From NCBI GenBank assembly GCA_945868195.1, contig CAMBLP010000023.1:1-21461 (forward strand): a stretch of DNA of 21,461 bases, given 5' to 3'. Below are positions 1-7,440 of this stretch, one piece after another (the first letter of the stretch is position 1; the number at the start of each line of letters is the position of its first letter). Position numbers and translations under genes: made by a program. The stretch is from Bordetella parapertussis. GTDB lineage: Bacteria; Pseudomonadota; Gammaproteobacteria; Burkholderiales; Burkholderiaceae_B. The notes beneath the pieces were generated by a model. That model ran no database searches and had not been told where the DNA came from. It was given only the letters and a program-made list of their open reading frames with translations.

Positions 1-142
1 GTGGTCGGGTCTGCGTTCATGCTTTTGGATTTTCTGTGTGATGGAACTTATTGCTCTTATGTTACGCCATTGAGGTAAATGTTTTGTTCAGATCAAGCTT
101 GGACCGGAGGCGCTAAAAGGGGGTTCGGCGCATCAGGACGAG

Positions 143-239
143 CCTCAAAAAGGGCTTGCAGGCGAAAGCTCGACTCCGTCTGTTTGAGGCCCGACAGGGC
201 CGAGTTCGGAGTCGATACGCTTGCAAGCCCTTTTTGAGG
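143..239. repeat. Central palindromic stem-loop element
   Basis: Nested near-palindrome of 97 nt. An 18-bp perfect outer stem pairs 143-160 with 222-239. A second 9-bp stem pairs 170-178 with 207-215, and a GC-rich apical 5-bp stem pairs 188-192 with 197-201 around a 4-nt loop. It resembles intergenic REP or MITE-like palindromes in form; whether it belongs to a repeat family is an inference that needs genome-wide copies. There is no ORF in it. Confidence 0.7.
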
Positions 240-242
240 GCA

Positions 243-257
243 GTGGGCAACGCCCAC
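243..257. repeat. Short GC-rich hairpin in right arm
   Basis: GTGGGC at 243-248 and GCCCAC at 252-257 form a 6-bp perfect stem with a 3-nt loop. It lies in the segment present only on the right side of the large inverted repeat, so it accounts for the register shift between the two arms. No T-tract follows, so it does not look like an intrinsic terminator. Confidence 0.5.
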
Positions 258-377
258 CCGTCCGACGTGCCGAACCCCCTTTTAGCGCTTCCGGTCTAAG
301 CTTGATCTGAACAAAACCTTTACCTCAATGGCGTAACATAAGAGCAATAAGTTCCATCACACAGAAAATCCAAAAGC

Positions 378-1097
378 ATGAACGCAGACCCGACCACCAT
401 CGCAATGTCCGAACGCATCGCCCGCATCAAGGCTCGTATGGCCGAAGCCTGTCTACGCGTTGGCCGTGCTCCAGAAGAGGTCACGTTACTGCCGGTCAGT
501 AAAACCTTTGACGACCAGGCAATCAGATGCGCAGTCAGCCTGGGTTACAAGCGCTTCGGTGAAAATCGCACACAAGAAATCGCTCAAAAAACGCCACTAT
601 TAGCGGATTGCGATATCCAGTGGGTGGTAATCGGTCAGCTGCAAACAAATAAAGCCAAAGAAGTTGCCCGTCTTGCTCATGAGTTGCAGTCTTTGGATCG
701 AATGGAGCTGGCGGAGGCGCTAGACCGTCGACTGCAGCTTGAGGGGCGTTCGATTGATGTGTTGGTTCAGGTCAAAACCTCTCCTGAGGAAACCAAGGCC
801 GGTCTCGATCCGGTAGAGCTGGTCCCGTTTTTGAAAACCCTGAGTCGTTTTCAAACGCTGCGTGTGCGCGGTCTGATGACCATGGCGATTTTGTCCGAAG
901 ACCAAGCCGCGGTGCGTCGCTGCTTTGCTCAATTACGTCAGTTACGAGATCAGGCCAAGCAAGAGGGGATTGCCGGCATCGAATTGGACCGTCTGTCGAT
1001 GGGGATGAGTGGTGATTTTGAGCTTGCGATTGAGGAGGGCTCGACCGAGATCCGGGTGGGGTCCGCCATTTTTGGTGCACGAGACTACACAGCTTAA
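378..1097 (+). CDS. yggS: YggS/PROSC-family PLP-binding homeostasis protein
   Basis: A 239-aa cytosolic protein of the YggS (PLPBP/PipY) family, which binds pyridoxal 5'-phosphate and buffers the free PLP pool without a known catalytic reaction. It is a single alanine-racemase-like TIM barrel. The PLP lysine is K42 in PVSKTF. Other family marks are the FGENR segment near 60, VIGQLQTNK near 84-92, and the C-terminal phosphate-binding region SMGMSGDFELAI followed by GSTEIRVGSAIFG. Length is normal for the family. The start is uncertain: ATG at 378 has no convincing ribosome binding site, and the in-frame ATG at 405 (M10, giving MSERIARIK) matches the usual family N-terminus better. The first start lies inside the inverted repeat. 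It converges on the azurin gene with a 17-nt gap. In many proteobacteria yggS neighbours pilT or proC, which are not seen here. Confidence 0.95.
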   Translation: MNADPTTIAMSERIARIKARMAEACLRVGRAPEEVTLLPVSKTFDDQAIRCAVSLGYKRFGENRTQEIAQKTPLLADCDIQWVVIGQLQTNKAKEVARLAHELQSLDRMELAEALDRRLQLEGRSIDVLVQVKTSPEETKAGLDPVELVPFLKTLSRFQTLRVRGLMTMAILSEDQAAVRRCFAQLRQLRDQAKQEGIAGIELDRLSMGMSGDFELAIEEGSTEIRVGSAIFGARDYTA

Positions 1098-1114
1098 GGC
1101 TTTGCAGATTCGAT

Positions 1115-1588
1115 TTACTTTAAAACAATCTCACCGCGCATGACCGGTGAATGTCCGGCAAATGTGCAAACAAAACCATAGCGTTCGCCTCGAACAAGCT
1201 TTGCCGTATCAAACGTCACGGAAGTTGACTCCCCACCCCCTATGACACCCGTGTGCGCGATGATGCGGGTATCTTTAGGATCAACATACGCTTTGTCCGC
1301 GCCCGCAAGCATGCCTGTGCGTGCCACCCCATTCAAGTCGCTGAGTTTAGCTAATACCCAGTTATGTCCCATCGCGAGCTTTGGGAGGCGCCCAGTGTGC
1401 TTGAGCGTGATGGTATAGGTTTTACAGGCGAGAGGAATCTCGATGATGTTCGGATCGTAACGAAGTGCATCATCACTTTCAATGGTGGTGGCACAGTCTT
1501 GGGCGACAGCGAAACTTCCTGCGAGACTCAATAGCATCACGACGAAGGCGTGTCGAAATCGTTTGAACGTAGAGATATGAATTTGCAT
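1115..1588 (-). CDS. azu: Azurin, periplasmic type I blue copper protein
   Basis: Azurin is a small periplasmic electron carrier between cytochromes and terminal or denitrification enzymes. The start at 1588 gives a 157-aa precursor with a signal peptide (KRFRH, then a hydrophobic run, cleavage after AVA before Q). An upstream in-frame extension to 1663 would put the signal peptide internally and overlap dprA, so it was rejected. The mature 128-aa chain reproduces classical azurin numbering exactly: disulfide C3-C26, copper ligands H46 (MGHNW), C112 (VCTF), H117 (GHS) and M121. The C-terminus ends in the beta strand GEIVLK. It starts only 4 nt after the dprA stop, so it is probably co-transcribed with dprA or has a promoter within it. 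No copper chaperone, cytochrome or nitrite reductase gene lies nearby, so its partner cannot be named from this window. Confidence 0.96.
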   Translation of the reverse strand: MQIHISTFKRFRHAFVVMLLSLAGSFAVAQDCATTIESDDALRYDPNIIEIPLACKTYTITLKHTGRLPKLAMGHNWVLAKLSDLNGVARTGMLAGADKAYVDPKDTRIIAHTGVIGGGESTSVTFDTAKLVRGERYGFVCTFAGHSPVMRGEIVLK

Positions 1589-1592
1589 CGGG

Positions 1593-2744
1593 TCAGTCGC
1601 TTGTTTTGGATTGCCTGCGCGCTCGAACAATCCGACCATTGGGGCGGCGCTCGATATCGCCATTGAGCTCGAGCGTCAAAAGCTCGCACTGTAGGATGGC
1701 GGGCAACATCTTCGTGCGCTGTTGCAGAATGTCTTCGCTAACAGGATCGTAGCCGATTGCGTCCCAAACAGGTGAGCGTGGCGGGGCTTTGCGCGAAGAG
1801 TCTGTTGTCGTCATAGGAGTGAGCATGGTCTGCGCTACGCAAAATGCTTCGAGTTCGTTCAAGATATCTGTGGCGTTTTCGACTAGCTTTGCACCCTGCT
1901 GAATGAGTGAATGTGGACCTCGCGAGAGGGGTGAGTGAATCGAGCCAGGCATCGCAAAGACCTCCCGATCCATCTCAACAGCTAAGCGTGCGGTGAGCAA
2001 CGAACCACTTTTAAGCGCGGCTTCTATTACCAGCACGCCCTGCGAGAGTCCCGCGACAATTCGATTGCGGCGCGGAAAGTGATGGGGTCGCGCAGGTGTG
2101 CCGAGAGGGAATTCAGAAATGAGTAAGCCATCCGCGCCGAGGATGCGGCGAACGAGCTCGACATGGTTGCGTGGATACACCACATCGGCGCCCGTGCCGA
2201 GCACGGCGATAGTGCCGCCTGCTGTCAAGCCTGCTTGGAGTGCGCCTCGATGCGCGGCCGCATCGATGCCCTGGGCTAAACCACTGATGATGCACCAGCC
2301 TCGCCGAGCGAGCGCGCTGGCAAAGTCGCTGGCATGATCTAGTCCATCTGCAGTCGCATGGCGTGCGCCAACGATCGCCAAAGCGGGTTGTTCAAGTCGT
2401 GATAATGCACCTTTGGCGAATAAGACAATCGGCGCATCGGCGATCTGCCTGAGCATCGCTGGATATTGCGTTTGATCTTGAGTCAAAATGAATTGGTCAT
2501 CATGTTGAGCCCATTCCAAAGCCGATACGATTTGTTGCGTCACCGGCTCACCTCGGGCCAAAAGTAAAGCCTCGCAGAGCGCTTTGGGGGCCCGAGCCGC
2601 AAGCTGCGCCGGCGTGCATCGCTCGATCTCCAGGGGCGTGGAAAACTGGCTGAGTAGGCGTTGGCACAAAATCGGTCCAAGCCCAGGAGTCATACTGAGG
2701 CGCAGCCAGGCGGTCAGCATTTCTGATGAGAGAGTGTGAGGCAT
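1593..2744 (-). CDS. dprA: DNA-processing protein DprA
   Basis: A 383-aa cytosolic protein that loads RecA onto incoming single-stranded DNA during natural transformation. An N-terminal helix-hairpin-helix/SAM-like region (about 10-65) is followed by the Rossmann-like DprA/Smf domain (about 85-295). This carries IVGARHAT at 124-131, SGLAQGIDAAAH at 154-165, the ISEFPLG segment at 209-215, FPRRNRIVAGLS at 223-234 and the KSGSLLTA loop near 245-252. A C-terminal winged-helix domain (about 325-378) follows a low-complexity Thr/Ser/Pro linker. Length and architecture are normal for Burkholderiales DprA. It is divergent from def, as is common in proteobacteria where dprA and def are adjacent. The azurin gene follows almost directly. 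Together with comF at 13900 it suggests at least a partial competence gene set. Confidence 0.97.
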   Translation of the reverse strand: MPHTLSSEMLTAWLRLSMTPGLGPILCQRLLSQFSTPLEIERCTPAQLAARAPKALCEALLLARGEPVTQQIVSALEWAQHDDQFILTQDQTQYPAMLRQIADAPIVLFAKGALSRLEQPALAIVGARHATADGLDHASDFASALARRGWCIISGLAQGIDAAAHRGALQAGLTAGGTIAVLGTGADVVYPRNHVELVRRILGADGLLISEFPLGTPARPHHFPRRNRIVAGLSQGVLVIEAALKSGSLLTARLAVEMDREVFAMPGSIHSPLSRGPHSLIQQGAKLVENATDILNELEAFCVAQTMLTPMTTTDSSRKAPPRSPVWDAIGYDPVSEDILQQRTKMLPAILQCELLTLELNGDIERRPNGRIVRARRQSKTSD

Positions 2745-2775
2745 GAACTAGTCTGCCACACCCTGTACGCCTAAA

Positions 2776-2793
2776 CAGGACAAAAGTGTCCTG
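2776..2793. promoter_or_regulatory. Dyad in dprA/def divergent intergenic region
   Basis: CAGGACA (2776-2782) and TGTCCTG (2787-2793) form a perfect 7-bp inverted repeat with a 4-nt spacer. It lies 32 nt upstream of the dprA start and about 90 nt upstream of def. It may be an operator or a hairpin in the dprA 5' leader. No known regulator motif is recognised. Confidence 0.4.
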
Positions 2794-2828
2794 AAAATAC
2801 CCCCCAAACCGTGCGAAATGGATCGAAT

Positions 2829-2856
2829 TTGGGACTTAATTAATTTAAAATAAAAT
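2829..2856 (+). promoter_or_regulatory. Predicted sigma-70 promoter of def
   Basis: TTGGGA (2829-2834) as -35 and TAAAAT (2851-2856) as -10, with a 16-nt spacer inside an AT-rich tract that stands out from its surroundings. The -10 matches five of six consensus bases and the -35 four of six. Transcription would start near 2863, about 20 nt before the def start codon. Confidence 0.45.
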
Positions 2857-2883
2857 AGTTATGTAAATACGTGGTTTTTCGCT

Positions 2884-3396
2884 ATGGCTCTGCTCAACAT
2901 TTTGAACTATCCCGATAAGCGCCTGCATACGGTTGCAAAACCTGTGCGCGTGGTGGATGAGCGCATCCGTCAACTTGTCGCCGATATGACGGAAACGATG
3001 TACGAAGCGCCCGGCGTAGGCTTGGCCGCGACCCAAGTCGATGTGCATGAGCGCGTGGTGGTGATCGATGTCAGCGAAGATAAAAGTGATTTGAGAGTGT
3101 TGATTAACCCAGAGATCTTGCGCTACAGCGATGAAAAAAAGATCTACGAAGAGGGCTGCTTGTCGGTGCCCGGTGTCTATGATGAGGTGGATCGTCCGGC
3201 GAATATCCGCGTGCGCGCACTCAACTTGCAAGGTGAAACATACGAATTCGATGCCGACGGACTGTTGGCCGTCTGTGTCCAACACGAGATAGATCACTTG
3301 AATGGTAAGGTATTCGTGCAGCATCTGTCACTGCTCAAACAGACACGTCTTAAAGCCAAGCTGCGTAAAGAACAGCGCGAACTGGAGCGGGCATAA
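2884..3396 (+). CDS. def: Peptide deformylase
   Basis: A 170-aa metalloenzyme that removes the formyl group from the initiator methionine of nascent proteins at the ribosome exit. All three family motifs are present: GVGLAATQ at 44-51, EGCLS at 90-94 and QHEIDHLNG at 133-141. Metal ligands are C92, H134 and H138, with catalytic E135. Length and the start [11 protein letters not shown] are typical. The C-terminal tail is basic and charged, as usual. It is followed after 9 nt by a SemiSWEET gene instead of fmt. Formylation (fmt) and deformylation are still encoded within 1.3 kb, but on opposite strands. An AT-rich promoter lies directly upstream. Confidence 0.98.
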   Translation: MALLNILNYPDKRLHTVAKPVRVVDERIRQLVADMTETMYEAPGVGLAATQVDVHERVVVIDVSEDKSDLRVLINPEILRYSDEKKIYEEGCLSVPGVYDEVDRPANIRVRALNLQGETYEFDADGLLAVCVQHEIDHLNGKVFVQHLSLLKQTRLKAKLRKEQRELERA

Positions 3397-3405
3397 CCCT
3401 TCCCT

Positions 3406-3675
3406 ATGCATATTGAAACTTTGGGTTACATTGCCGCTTTTTTAACGACGGCCGCTTTTCTTCCGCAAACAATTAAAACAATCAAATCTCGCGATACAGC
3501 GTCGATTTCACTGGCGATGTACGTCATGTTTACAACAGGGATCGCCCTGTGGCTTGGTTATGCTCTTCTGATTGAATCCATGCCCATGATTATTGCCAAC
3601 ATCATTACTTTTGTTTTGTCGGCCACGATCCTAGTACTCAAGCTCAGCGAGAAAAAGACGACCACCCAGCAATAA
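3406..3675 (+). CDS. SemiSWEET-family (PQ-loop) small sugar transporter
   Basis: An 89-aa integral membrane protein with three predicted helices (about 5-23, 36-55, 60-80), the size and topology of a bacterial SemiSWEET half-transporter, which dimerises to pass sugars across the inner membrane. The family proline-glutamine pair is at P20-Q21 in helix 1 ([13 protein letters not shown]), followed by the conserved SISLAMY region leading into helix 2. The substrate cannot be told from sequence. It sits 9 nt after def and is probably in the same transcript; no strong ribosome binding site is seen, so translational coupling is possible. Its last 32 nt overlap the 3' end of fmt, which is read from the other strand. 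It separates def from fmt, a pair normally adjacent and co-directional. Confidence 0.88.
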   Translation: MHIETLGYIAAFLTTAAFLPQTIKTIKSRDTASISLAMYVMFTTGIALWLGYALLIESMPMIIANIITFVLSATILVLKLSEKKTTTQQ

Positions 3676-4609
3676 AGGCCGAAGCGGGTTGCCGCTTGCC
3701 GCCTGCGCGCTGAAGCGTTAATAAACGCAAAATGCCATGACCGGTGGCGATATCAATCCCCTCAGCGCTTGCGCGTATGACGTGCGCGTCACCGTCAGTC
3801 TGAGTGTTGGGGGAGATGGCGTCACCCGCTAAAGCAATGGCTTCCCATACTTTGACCGGCTCGGCGATGCCGGGCAGTCTGATTGTTGCGCCTGGCGCAG
3901 GATTAAAGGCGCGTACCCGGCGCGCTAATAGCTCGGCCGGCTCACTCAGTGACAAAGCTGCTTCGGTCTTGTCGAGCTTAGACGCATAGGTCGCACCTGT
4001 TTCAGGTTGTGCAGTAGTGTTCAGTGATCCCTCGGGGAGCGCCTGCAGTGCTTGGATAATCAGTCGCGCGCCCTGCGCGGCAAGTTTGTCGTGGAGGGTT
4101 GCGGCATTATCTTGAGGGGCGATGTCGAGAGCTTCAATGAGCAACATGGATCCGGTATCCAGACCCTCGTCCATTTGCATGATGGTCACACCCGTTTGTG
4201 CGTCACCCGCTTCGATTGCGCGCTGAATCGGTGCCGCGCCGCGCCAGCGAGGCAGCAAACTTGCATGGATATTGAGGCAGCCATAGCTCGGTGTATGCAA
4301 TACCCAGGCGGGCAGGATCAAGCCATAAGCGGCGACGACCAAGACATCAAGCTGTGCACGTTGCAAAACCAATTGCGCTGCTTGCGCGTCTTCGGGATAT
4401 TTGCCGTCTAGGCGTAGACTGCGGGGCTGCAAAACAGGTATGTCGTGTTCGAGTGCGAGTTGCTTGACTGCGCTTGGGGTCAGTTTGAGTCCGCGCCCTG
4501 AGGGACGGTCTGGCTGCGTGAGTATGAGTGGTACCTTAAACCCAGCATTCAACATAGCTTGTAAGGCTAGTTTAGAAAATTCAGGGGTTCCCGCAAAGCC
4601 GACACGCAT
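3644..4609 (-). CDS. fmt: Methionyl-tRNA formyltransferase
   Basis: A 321-aa enzyme that formylates Met-tRNA(fMet) using 10-formyltetrahydrofolate. The start at 4609 gives the family N-terminus [11 protein letters not shown]; a longer in-frame extension to 4651 would overlap rimO and adds residues foreign to the family. The N-terminal hydrolase domain (about 1-190) carries QPDRPSGRG at 32-40, the catalytic stretch [15 protein letters not shown] at 113-127 with N113 and H115, and the catalytic aspartate D151 in MDEGLDTG. The C-terminal OB-like tRNA-binding domain covers roughly 205-315. It begins 4 nt after the rimO stop, so the two form an operon. Its 3' end overlaps the SemiSWEET gene by 32 nt tail to tail. 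Orientation is opposite to def, unlike the common def-fmt operon. Confidence 0.98.
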   Translation of the reverse strand: MRVGFAGTPEFSKLALQAMLNAGFKVPLILTQPDRPSGRGLKLTPSAVKQLALEHDIPVLQPRSLRLDGKYPEDAQAAQLVLQRAQLDVLVVAAYGLILPAWVLHTPSYGCLNIHASLLPRWRGAAPIQRAIEAGDAQTGVTIMQMDEGLDTGSMLLIEALDIAPQDNAATLHDKLAAQGARLIIQALQALPEGSLNTTAQPETGATYASKLDKTEAALSLSEPAELLARRVRAFNPAPGATIRLPGIAEPVKVWEAIALAGDAISPNTQTDGDAHVIRASAEGIDIATGHGILRLLTLQRAGGKRQPASAFIAGWSSFSR

Positions 4610-4613
4610 CACA

Positions 4614-5936
4614 TCAAGATCCAATCTTCTCGGCCCACAGGTCGTATTCATCTGACTCCGTCACACGTGCGCGGATGAGATCACCAGGCTTGAGAGGGGT
4701 ATCACTTTCAACGTAGACGCAGCCGTCGATTTCTGGGGCGTCGGCGCTTGAGCGACCGACAGCACCCTCTTCGTCGACCTCATCAATCAATACATCGATC
4801 TCTCGCCCAACGCGTTTGGCCAGCCGCTCGGTCGAGATGGCTTGTTGGTGTGCCATAAAGCGATCCCAACGTTCTTGTTTGACTTCGTCGGGCACTGCGC
4901 CGTCGAGCGCATTGGCAGGAGCGCCTTGGACGGGAGAATATTGAAAACAGCCCACGCGATCGAGCTGCGCTTCTGACATCCAATCGAGCAGGTACTGAAA
5001 ATCGCTTTCCGTTTCGCCCGGAAAACCGACGATGAAGGTCGAGCGCAGCGTAATGTCCGGACACTGTTCGCGCCAGCGATGAATGCGCGCCATGGTTTTA
5101 TCCTCAAAGGCAGGGCGTTTCATGGCCTTGAGAATGCGTGGGCTGGCATGCTGAAAAGGGATGTCTAAGTACGGCAAGATCTTGCCCTCGGCCATTAGGG
5201 GAATGACCTCGTCGACATGCGGATAGGGATAGACATAGTGCAGACGCACCCAGATGCCGAGCTCAGACAGCGCGGAACACAGCTCGGTCATGCGTGTTTT
5301 GACGGGGCGGCCGTTCCAGAAGCCGCTGCGATATTTGACGTCGACACCATAGGCGCTCGTGTCTTGGGAAATGACGAGTAGCTCTTTGACGCCGGCTTTG
5401 GCGAGTCGTTGCGCTTCGTCGAGCACATCACCCACGGGCCGGCTGACCAAGTCGCCGCGCATGGAGGGAATGATGCAAAAGCTACAGCGGTGATTACAGC
5501 CTTCGGAGATCTTTAGATAGGCGTAATGACGTGGCGTGAGCTTGATGCCCTGCGGAGGCACCAGATCTAAAAAGGGGTCGTGCGAGGCATTGGGCGGTGC
5601 GGCCTCATGAACGGCGCGCACAACCTGTTCGTATTGCTGAGGTCCGGTCACGGCCAATACGCTTGGATGTACGGCACGAATCACAGACTCTTCGACACCC
5701 ATGCAGCCCGTCACGATCACGCGGCCATTTTCAGCAATGGCTTCGCCGATCGCGTCGAGCGATTCGGCTTTGGCGCTATCGATAAACCCACACGTATTGA
5801 CCACGACGACATCGGCATTGTTGTAGTCGGGAACGATCTGATAGCCCTCTGTCCGTAACTGTGTGAGGATGCGTTCTGAGTCCACCAGTGCTTTGGGACA
5901 ACCGAGACTGACAAAACCGACTTTGGGCGAAGACAT
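4614..5936 (-). CDS. rimO: Ribosomal protein uS12 methylthiotransferase RimO
   Basis: A 440-aa radical SAM enzyme that adds a methylthio group to the conserved aspartate of ribosomal protein S12. The N-terminal UPF0004 domain holds the auxiliary [4Fe-4S] cysteines C13 (LGCPK), C49 (NTCGF) and C78 (TGCMG). The radical SAM domain has the CxxxCxxC cluster C147, C151 and C154 in [16 protein letters not shown] domain (about 375-440) completes the normal architecture. [11 protein letters not shown] and the length are RimO-like, not MiaB-like. The start at 5936 is preceded by AGGT at 5945-5948 on the minus strand, a fair ribosome binding site. A small perfect dyad sits just upstream of it. It is followed by fmt after 4 nt, placing two translation genes in one unit, divergent from rsmB. 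Confidence 0.98.
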   Translation of the reverse strand: MSSPKVGFVSLGCPKALVDSERILTQLRTEGYQIVPDYNNADVVVVNTCGFIDSAKAESLDAIGEAIAENGRVIVTGCMGVEESVIRAVHPSVLAVTGPQQYEQVVRAVHEAAPPNASHDPFLDLVPPQGIKLTPRHYAYLKISEGCNHRCSFCIIPSMRGDLVSRPVGDVLDEAQRLAKAGVKELLVISQDTSAYGVDVKYRSGFWNGRPVKTRMTELCSALSELGIWVRLHYVYPYPHVDEVIPLMAEGKILPYLDIPFQHASPRILKAMKRPAFEDKTMARIHRWREQCPDITLRSTFIVGFPGETESDFQYLLDWMSEAQLDRVGCFQYSPVQGAPANALDGAVPDEVKQERWDRFMAHQQAISTERLAKRVGREIDVLIDEVDEEGAVGRSSADAPEIDGCVYVESDTPLKPGDLIRARVTESDEYDLWAEKIGS

Positions 5937-5949
5937 AGTGAGTGACCTA

Positions 5950-5965
5950 GCGAGTCGTGACTCGC
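5950..5965. promoter_or_regulatory. Dyad directly upstream of rimO ribosome binding site
   Basis: GCGAGTC (5950-5956) and GACTCGC (5959-5965) form a 7-bp perfect inverted repeat around a 2-nt centre. It lies immediately upstream of the putative AGGT binding site of rimO. It could be an operator or a leader hairpin; no known motif is recognised. Confidence 0.35.
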
Positions 5966-6060
5966 GTTAAACAGTCTATGATTTTACCTTGCACGGCGAC
6001 TAAAACCGGCTTTGCGACAGATGTTGTGATGCGTCCGGCAAACAGGCCTCCCAAAGACCC

Positions 6061-6066
6061 TACAAT
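6061..6066 (+). promoter_or_regulatory. Possible -10 element of rsmB, near-leaderless
   Basis: TACAAT matches the -10 consensus in five of six bases. Its usual start point, 6-8 nt downstream, would fall at or next to the rsmB ATG at 6073. No clear -35 is seen at 16-18 nt spacing. The GAGGG directly abutting the ATG is too close to serve as a normal ribosome binding site. Confidence 0.3.
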
Positions 6067-6072
6067 TGAGGG

Positions 6073-7401
6073 ATGAATCCAGTCACACCCGCCCTATCTC
6101 AATCCTTGCTAGCTGCGGCCAGTTCCGTCGCTGCTGTGGAGTCCGGTCAGTCCCTGACCGAGGCACTTGCCGATGTTCACCCAGATGTACGACCTGCCGC
6201 ACAAGCGCTTGCTTTTTACGCCATGCGTCACTGGGGAATGGCCAAAGCTTTGCGTCGCATACTCGTCGAGCGTGAGCCCCCTAGCGCGACCATGTATGCC
6301 CTGATCGGTCTGAGCTTGCTACTTTTGGATGCTTCTATCCGTGCCCAAGAAGAAACGCCCGCCGACGGTACGCCCATCTATGGCGCGCATACCTTGGTAG
6401 ATCAGGCGGTTCAAGCCACGCAATGGCATCGCTCGACCGCTTCCTTTAAAGGCTTGGTCAACGCAGTATTGCGCCGTTTTCAGCGCGAGCGCAGCGATAC
6501 TTTAGCGAAAATCTCCAATGATCTTGAAGCAAAGTGGAACCATCCGCGCTGGTGGATCGAGAGCTTGCAAAAGAACTATCCTCAGGACTGGGAGGCACTG
6601 TTGTTGGCAGCGAATGCGCATCCGCCACTCACGTTGCGCGTGAACGTGCGTGCGACGACCTTGGAGGCTGTCCAACGGGTTTTTACCGAGCAGGATATCG
6701 AGGCGCAGGCCTTTGGTGATGCCGGTCTTGTCTTAAAGGTTCCGCGACCGATTACCTCCTTGCCTGGCTATGCGCAGGGTTGGTGGTCTGTGCAAGACGC
6801 TGGTGCGCAACTGGCGGCCTCGATGCTCGGCGTAAAAGACGGTATGCAGGTGCTGGATGCTTGCGCGGCCCCTGGCGGCAAGACAGCGCATCTGTTGGAA
6901 TTGGCCAAGGTTGATTTAACCGCGCTAGATATCGATGCGGTCCGACTCGAGCGAGTGCATCAAAATCTTAAGCGTTTGGGTTTGATGCGTCGAGGCATTC
7001 GCCTAGTCGCTGAAAGCGCCATCAAAACCCATGTTTGGTGGGACGGAAAGCCCTTTGACGCCGTGTTAGCGGACTTGCCATGCACGGCTTCGGGCATTGT
7101 GAGCCGGCACCCCGATATTCGGTGGTTGCGCCGTGCGCAAGACGTTGGGCAAACGGCCAAGTTAGCGAGAGAAATTTTGGATTCCCTCTGGAGTGTGGTC
7201 GCGCCCGGTGGCAAACTACTCATGGTGACCTGTTCGATCTTTCCTGAGGAGGGCGAAAAGCAAGCGCAAGCGTTCGCGGCCCGCCATGCTCAGGCCGAGA
7301 GGATGATGACTTGCGGCCAGTTGTTGCCGCACCTGCCAGACGCCGCGCATCCGGCAGGCTACGATGGATTCTTTTATGCGTTGTTTACTCGAAAGGTCTA
7401 A
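6073..7401 (+). CDS. rsmB: 16S rRNA (cytosine(967)-C(5))-methyltransferase RsmB
   Basis: A 442-aa SAM-dependent enzyme (Sun/Fmu) that methylates C967 of 16S rRNA during 30S maturation. An N-terminal NusB-like helical domain (about 5-145) includes HTLVDQAV and the KGLVNAVLRRF helix. The Rossmann methyltransferase domain (about 170-442) carries DACAAPGGKT at 262-271, DLPCTASG at 334-341 with C337, and catalytic C387 in VTCSIFPEE. Length is normal. Translation initiation is odd: no properly spaced ribosome binding site and a -10-like element right before the ATG. The following DUF4390 gene starts without a gap. In enterics rsmB follows def-fmt; here an inverted fmt-rimO block intervenes. Confidence 0.97.
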   Translation: MNPVTPALSQSLLAAASSVAAVESGQSLTEALADVHPDVRPAAQALAFYAMRHWGMAKALRRILVEREPPSATMYALIGLSLLLLDASIRAQEETPADGTPIYGAHTLVDQAVQATQWHRSTASFKGLVNAVLRRFQRERSDTLAKISNDLEAKWNHPRWWIESLQKNYPQDWEALLLAANAHPPLTLRVNVRATTLEAVQRVFTEQDIEAQAFGDAGLVLKVPRPITSLPGYAQGWWSVQDAGAQLAASMLGVKDGMQVLDACAAPGGKTAHLLELAKVDLTALDIDAVRLERVHQNLKRLGLMRRGIRLVAESAIKTHVWWDGKPFDAVLADLPCTASGIVSRHPDIRWLRRAQDVGQTAKLAREILDSLWSVVAPGGKLLMVTCSIFPEEGEKQAQAFAARHAQAERMMTCGQLLPHLPDAAHPAGYDGFFYALFTRKV

Positions 7402-7440
7402 GTGTTAAAGATCATGACCGAACGTAAGGGCTGGACTTTT

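Larger units (their letters stand above)
1..397. repeat. Large imperfect inverted repeat at window edge
   Basis: Bases 1-79 are an uninterrupted reverse complement of 319-397. The pairing continues through 81-129 against 269-317 with single mismatches at 80/318, 101/297 and 109/289. The inner part then shifts register by about 16 nt because the right side carries extra bases around 243-257, and pairing resumes at 143-160 with 222-239. The whole stretch is therefore one long fold of roughly 400 nt. The outer arms contain the start codon region of yggS, so the left arm is an inverted copy of that gene's 5' end. As the repeat reaches base 1, its full length is unknown. The perfect outer arms against the diverged inner arms suggest an assembly fold-back, but a real inverted duplication cannot be excluded. 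No other gene is visible in this stretch. Confidence 0.93.

Noticed and set aside
1..397. CRISPR array or tandem repeat at the window start
   Set aside because: The structure is a single inverted repeat, with no direct repeats or regular spacers.
2845..3324. Antisense open frame of 159 codons across def
   Set aside because: It lies opposite a clear peptide deformylase with all catalytic motifs; its translation is rich in His and Ile from the complementary codons and has no recognisable domain.
4052..4411. Plus-strand open frame of 119 codons across fmt
   Set aside because: It is antisense to the conserved catalytic region of fmt and has no recognisable domain or promoter.
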